The notes under the pieces: generated by a model
Database searches by the model: none
Told to the model about the DNA's origin: nothing
What the model saw: the letters and a program-made list of their open reading frames with translations, nothing else
Shown here: positions 60,566-64,000 of the stretch, one piece after another
Layout of the letters: the number at the start of each line of letters is the position of its first letter
How positions within the stretch are numbered: the stretch's first letter is position 1
Made by a program: the position numbers and the translations under genes
Source: JAPOXR01 sp965116115
Lineage (GTDB): Bacteria; Pseudomonadota; Alphaproteobacteria; Rhodobacterales; Rhodobacteraceae
DNA length: 64,000 nt
Assembly: GCA_965116115.1 (NCBI GenBank)
Contig: OZ220486.1
Coordinates: 930,001-994,000, forward strand
Direction: 5' to 3'

Positions 60566-62362
60566 GTAACTAGTCAGGTAGATTTTTTCGCTTGATTCTG
60601 TTTTGTCCGTGTGATTGAATCCTTCGTCAAGAAATTAAGAAACGACATTGAGCGGAACGGCGCAAGCCGCGGATACGCAGGGTATGAGTTCAGATCATTT
60701 TTCAGCGGAGCGGGTCCGATGACCGGCGGCATTCCGGCGGCGGCGCGGGACAGGACCGCCGATCCGTTTTTCGGCCGAGCCGGTCTCAAGGCGGGACTTG
60801 CCGCGGCTGTCGCCGACCGTGACGCGATTGCCGCCGAGCGTGATGCTGCCGTTGCCGAGCGCGATGCTGCCGTTGCCGAGCGTGACGCGATCGCTGACGA
60901 GCGTGATGAAGCCGCCGCGGCGCTTGCGGCTGCGCAGGGTCGCGTTTCCGAGCTTGAGCGGCGGCTAGTAATGAACAGCGGCAACAGTCATAAGCCGCCG
61001 TCGAGCGACGGGTTTTCCAAGCCGGCGCCGAAGAAAAAAGCTTCGTCGGGGCGGAGGCCGGGCGGGCAGCCCGGTCATAAGGGAACGACGATGAGTCTTG
61101 TCGAGACCCCGGACAGGGTCGAGGATCATCATCCCGATACCTGCCGCGGATGCGGCGCGTCCCTCGCCGGTGCGGCATCGGAGGGGTATGTCAGGCGGCA
61201 GGTCGCGGACATCCCGCCGGTTGCGCTTGAGATCGTTGAACACCGGGTTCACAGGGCGGTCTGCTCCGGCTGCGGAGCGGTGAGCGCGGGCCGCTTTCCG
61301 GAGGGCGTGAAGGCCCCGGCGCAGTACGGTCCGGGGGTGCGTTCGACGGTGCGTTACCTGTCGGCGGCGCAGATGATCCCGCGCCGGCGGCCAGTCGGGA
61401 CGATGAGAGACCTGTTCGGCGCATCCTTGTCTCCGGGAACGGTTTCCGCTTTGCTCGACAGCGGCGCCGGGAGGTTTTCCGACTTCGCCGGGCATGTCGG
61501 CGCGGCGGCGGCGAGGGCCGCCGTCAAGCACACAGCTGAGACCGGGGTCCGCGTCGACGGCAAGCTCCGCTGGATACACGTCGTCTGCACGGAGCTTCTC
61601 AGTTTTTTCCGTCTCGGCGAAAGCCGCGGCGATGCAGCCATGGGCGCGACCGGCATCGCGGTTCATGATTTTTGGAAACCCTGCTGGAATATAGCCGGGG
61701 TGAGCCATGCGCACTGCATCCCTCACATCCTGAGGGAACTTGAAGCTCTGACGGAGTTTCACGGCGAGGCCTGGTCGGCGGAGATGAGCAAGCTGCTTCA
61801 AAGCGCCGTGCATGAGGACAACGAGGCGGCCCGCGCCGGGAAACCGCTGTCCGCGGAGGCGGCGGACCGGATCGAAAAAGAATATGACAGGATCGTCGCC
61901 GACGCCGTCGCCTGGCACGAAGCGCTGCCGCCGCTGGCCGGCGGGAAGCGGAAGCGGCGCGGGAGACGGAAAAAGCGCAAAGGCCTCAACCTCGTTCTGC
62001 GGCTGCGGGATCATCGGGCGGGCGTCCTGATGTTCACGCGGAACCCGGCGGTGCCGGCGACGAATGAGCAAGCCGAGCGGGACCTGCGGATGCTGAAAGC
62101 ATATCTGAAAATATCCGGCTGCTATCGGAGCGAGCGCGGCGCCCGCAACCATGCGGCGCTGCGGACGCTGATCGAGACCGCCCGCAAGCAGGGCCGGCCC
62201 GTCCTTGACGCGCTCCGGGCGGATCCGGAGGACCTGAAACTCCGGCTGGCCGATTCCTGAGGGAGCTCCGCTCCTGAATCCCGTTCCTCTGAAAAACATT
62301 CCAATGACCGCCGGCGGCGGATGCCCCCTTCAGGGACGCTTGCCGGGTACCTGACTAGTTAC
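60566..62362 (+). mobile_element. IS66-family insertion sequence, complete, 8-bp duplication
   Basis: 1797 bp. Inverted ends GTAACTAGTCAGGTA on both sides, flanked by the perfect direct repeat CGGATGTT (60558-60565 and 62363-62370). Carries a single transposase gene and no tnpA/tnpB, as in the ISBst12-like subgroup. The clean duplication and full-length gene suggest a recent insertion. Confidence 0.93.
60611..62260 (+). CDS. IS66-family transposase (TnpC type)
   Basis: 549 aa. Residues 60-115 form a heptad-like coiled coil written as tandem 7-residue repeats (RDAAVAE RDAAVAE), then the conserved SGNSHKPPSSDGFSKPAP and RRPGGQPGHKGTTMSLVE, a zinc-finger region (CRGCGASL, CSGCGAVSAG), and the DDE domain: ETGVRVDGKLRWIHVVC (Asp), HAHCIPHILRELE, and PATNEQAERDLRMLKAYLK (Glu). 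The frame is intact. The first ATG-proximal codon is GTG/ATG near 60611; a start at MTGGIPAAARD (60719) is also possible. Long open frames on the opposite strand are shadows. Confidence 0.9.
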   Translation: MIESFVKKLRNDIERNGASRGYAGYEFRSFFSGAGPMTGGIPAAARDRTADPFFGRAGLKAGLAAAVADRDAIAAERDAAVAERDAAVAERDAIADERDEAAAALAAAQGRVSELERRLVMNSGNSHKPPSSDGFSKPAPKKKASSGRRPGGQPGHKGTTMSLVETPDRVEDHHPDTCRGCGASLAGAASEGYVRRQVADIPPVALEIVEHRVHRAVCSGCGAVSAGRFPEGVKAPAQYGPGVRSTVRYLSAAQMIPRRRPVGTMRDLFGASLSPGTVSALLDSGAGRFSDFAGHVGAAAARAAVKHTAETGVRVDGKLRWIHVVCTELLSFFRLGESRGDAAMGATGIAVHDFWKPCWNIAGVSHAHCIPHILRELEALTEFHGEAWSAEMSKLLQSAVHEDNEAARAGKPLSAEAADRIEKEYDRIVADAVAWHEALPPLAGGKRKRRGRRKKRKGLNLVLRLRDHRAGVLMFTRNPAVPATNEQAERDLRMLKAYLKISGCYRSERGARNHAALRTLIETARKQGRPVLDALRADPEDLKLRLADS

Positions 62363-62480
62363 CGGATGTTTTCAATGCCGCCGGGGTTCTCCGTATGCCG
62401 CTCCGCATCCCCGCGCGGCTTGCCTTGACGGTCCTTCAGCGCGGGAACATCCCCGCCCCCGGCGGCCTTCGGTTCCACGG

Positions 62481-64000
62481 TCAGAAACTCACGTTCAGGG
62501 CCAGAGAGCCGCCGAGGTCCTTGTTCCCGCCGCCGCCCGCGGCGTAGTGCGCGCCGCCCGACACCGTTATCATATCGCTCAGCCTGAACTCCCCGCCGAG
62601 ACCGAGTCTGCCCCAGGTCGGCTTCATCTCCGCCTCGAGGACGGCCCCGGTGACCGTGATATCCGTTCCGCCCTTGAAATCGTGCTCCACATCCGCCGCC
62701 GCCCAGAGCGTCCCGGCCTCCCCGGCCGCCATGTCGATCCTCGCCCCGACCGTCCCTTTCAGGCTGCCGGCTCTGACATCCGACACTTCGCCGGCCCCGT
62801 CCAGGGCGGCCGGCTCCGTGAAACCTCCGGTCTCCACGGATGAGAACTCGAAACCGGCCCGCGGCGTCACCTGCATTCCTTGGAATTCCATCCGCTTGCC
62901 GGCGGCGACACTGACGGAAACGCCGCCGCCCCCGGGCGCCGCGATCACCGCGCCGCCGCCCGCGGGGCTGAGTTCGATGTCATGCAGACGCGAATACGAC
63001 AGACGCCAGCTGACATCGACGCCGCTGTCCGGCCGCCAGCCCAGCGTCACCGCCCCGCCGGTCGCCTCGGCCTTGATGCCGCCGCCGCGCATGACATCGG
63101 CCTTGACCGTGCGCCGCCCGGCCCTGAAACCGACGCACAGACTCCCGTCAGCGGGGAAATCATAGCCGGCCTCCACAACCCGCCGCTTCATGTCCCAGCC
63201 GAGGGCCCGCTTTTTCCAGCCCGCGGCGGTCGTCGAACTCTCAGCCATGCGCTCGCCTTCGCTCATGGAAACCTCCGCCCGGGCGCCGCCTTCACACATC
63301 CCGGTTCCGCTGCCCGGACGGGCGTTCAGATCCAGCAACACCGAAGGCAGCGTCTCGTACAGCCGCGCACGGTCCCGGTACAGACGCTGAACCGCCGGGA
63401 GATCGATGAACTCATACCAAGCCGGTTTGCCGTTTTCGGCGAGCGTCGTCTGGAGTTGGGCCTTGATCACTTCGTCAGAGATGCCGTCCGACACCTTGCG
63501 GCGGTGGACGATCCCTTTCACGGCGTCATCCGCCGTCAGACGGGTCAATGGCGCGTCATCGTCCGTGCCGGCGCGGGTGTGGAAGGTCAGTTCCGCCTGC
63601 GCCGTCGTCGTGTCGCTGTCCTTCTTCCTCTCCTCCTCCGGATTCAGGATCCTGCCTTCCAGATGGCCTGTCAAACCGTCTTTGTCCAGCTCCAGAATGA
63701 TCTTCACCGGACCCGCATGGCCGTCTGCGCGGACCGCGTCGCCGGACAGGGCGTGAACATGCGCCCGGGAGCCGACAGCGATCGTGCCGCCGCCCCCGGC
63801 CGTGATGTCGTCCTCCTCGACCCAGACGTGCACGCCGGCGTATTTGGTGTCGCTGCCGCCCGTATGCGCGCTGTCCCCCGTGACCATGCCGCGGACGGCG
63901 ACATCGAAGGCGCCGGTTCCCTCGTGCCGGACCAGGATGCCCTGCTTTTCGGCGGTGATCTTGCTCCCCTCAGCCGTCGTGACCCTTATCGCGCCGGTGC
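62481..64000 (-). CDS. Autotransporter beta-barrel protein, C-terminal part (runs off the window)
   Basis: At least 506 codons; the frame is open to the window edge. The last 270 residues are an outer-membrane autotransporter barrel: alternating strands such as GGAVTLGWRPDSGVDVSWRL, VSVSVAAGKRMEFQGMQV, TPRAGFEFSSVETGG, ending in GGSLALNVSF with the C-terminal aromatic needed for BAM recognition. Upstream, a linker region LPSVLLDLNARPGSGTG precedes the barrel, and the window-edge part (KITAEKQGILVRHEGTGAF) resembles a beta-helical passenger. The type V secretion product would be surface-exposed; the passenger function lies outside the window. Confidence 0.8.
   Translation of the reverse strand, partial: TGAIRVTTAEGSKITAEKQGILVRHEGTGAFDVAVRGMVTGDSAHTGGSDTKYAGVHVWVEEDDITAGGGGTIAVGSRAHVHALSGDAVRADGHAGPVKIILELDKDGLTGHLEGRILNPEEERKKDSDTTTAQAELTFHTRAGTDDDAPLTRLTADDAVKGIVHRRKVSDGISDEVIKAQLQTTLAENGKPAWYEFIDLPAVQRLYRDRARLYETLPSVLLDLNARPGSGTGMCEGGARAEVSMSEGERMAESSTTAAGWKKRALGWDMKRRVVEAGYDFPADGSLCVGFRAGRRTVKADVMRGGGIKAEATGGAVTLGWRPDSGVDVSWRLSYSRLHDIELSPAGGGAVIAAPGGGGVSVSVAAGKRMEFQGMQVTPRAGFEFSSVETGGFTEPAALDGAGEVSDVRAGSLKGTVGARIDMAAGEAGTLWAAADVEHDFKGGTDITVTGAVLEAEMKPTWGRLGLGGEFRLSDMITVSGGAHYAAGGGGNKDLGGSLALNVSF

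Noticed and set aside
60965..62299. 444-codon minus-strand frame across the IS66 transposase
   Set aside because: Antisense shadow of a complete transposase; composition is Arg/Pro/Gly-rich with no domain.

Overview
The window looks like a high-GC alphaproteobacterial chromosome segment. The evidence is a C4-pathway 5-aminolevulinate synthase (hemA), an aerobic-type cobO-cobQ pair, the gene block lgt-midA-pgeF, and alphaproteobacterial versions of uvrB, proC/YbjN and ubiK. I cannot place it below class. The genome carries an unusually heavy load of mobile DNA: IS30, IS66, IS256, ISAs1 and IS5/IS427 copies and fragments, several small non-autonomous inverted-repeat elements with readable target-site duplications, and many eroded genes. 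This is the pattern of a genome with recent IS expansion, as in host-associated or bottlenecked lineages (inference).

Layout. 1-6 kb: one RTX (calcium-binding repeat) gene sits between two inward-facing IS30 remnants, with a G10 tract inside a candidate promoter. 6-13 kb: cobO, cobQ, an IS256 copy, hemA and an APC-like permease, then about 1 kb of apparently decayed DNA. 13.5-18.6 kb: uvrB, with a 486-bp ISAs1-derived element inserted at its 5' end, then an aldehyde dehydrogenase and a short-chain dehydrogenase. 18.7-25.8 kb: accessory region with an ISAs1 fragment, a dead HTH/ImmA protease gene, an hsdS tail with a DUF4365 gene and a 380-aa gene, an AAA ATPase with a small partner enclosed by inverted repeats, and two copies of a small MITE. 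25.9-36.9 kb: a four-gene nucleoside-type ABC transporter (bmpA, ATPase, two permeases), tsaB, a NifU-like Fe-S scaffold, uspA, an FAD-linked oxidase, a CoxG-like gene, a class IV aminotransferase and trpS. 37-40.6 kb: a second MITE family, an Rpn-type nuclease and an intact-looking IS427 element. 40.7-52 kb: a defence operon on the minus strand. 52-54 kb: a dead IS256 and an IS30 remnant. 54-60 kb: housekeeping genes (pgeF, midA, lgt, ubiK, YbjN, proC, csaA, a D-2-hydroxyacid dehydrogenase). 60-64 kb: an ISAs1 fragment, a complete IS66 element with 8-bp duplications, and the C-terminal barrel of an autotransporter running off the window.

The most interesting region is the defence operon. Transcribed leftward it encodes a DUF499 ATPase, a DUF3780 protein, a DUF1156 DNA methyltransferase and a PLD/SNF2 helicase. 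This is the gene set of the helicase-methylase-ATPase anti-phage systems. An extra AAA ATPase with a DUF234/nuclease-like tail follows. The DUF499 gene is currently out of frame at two places of different kinds: an 18-base C tract, which is a classic slippage tract, and a 20-bp tandem duplication whose loss would restore the frame exactly. A decayed IS256 copy lies 47 bp upstream of its start codon. Together with the G10 tract in front of the RTX gene, this suggests that simple-sequence switching (phase variation) may control both a defence system and a secreted protein in this organism. Sequencing error in the homopolymers is the main alternative.
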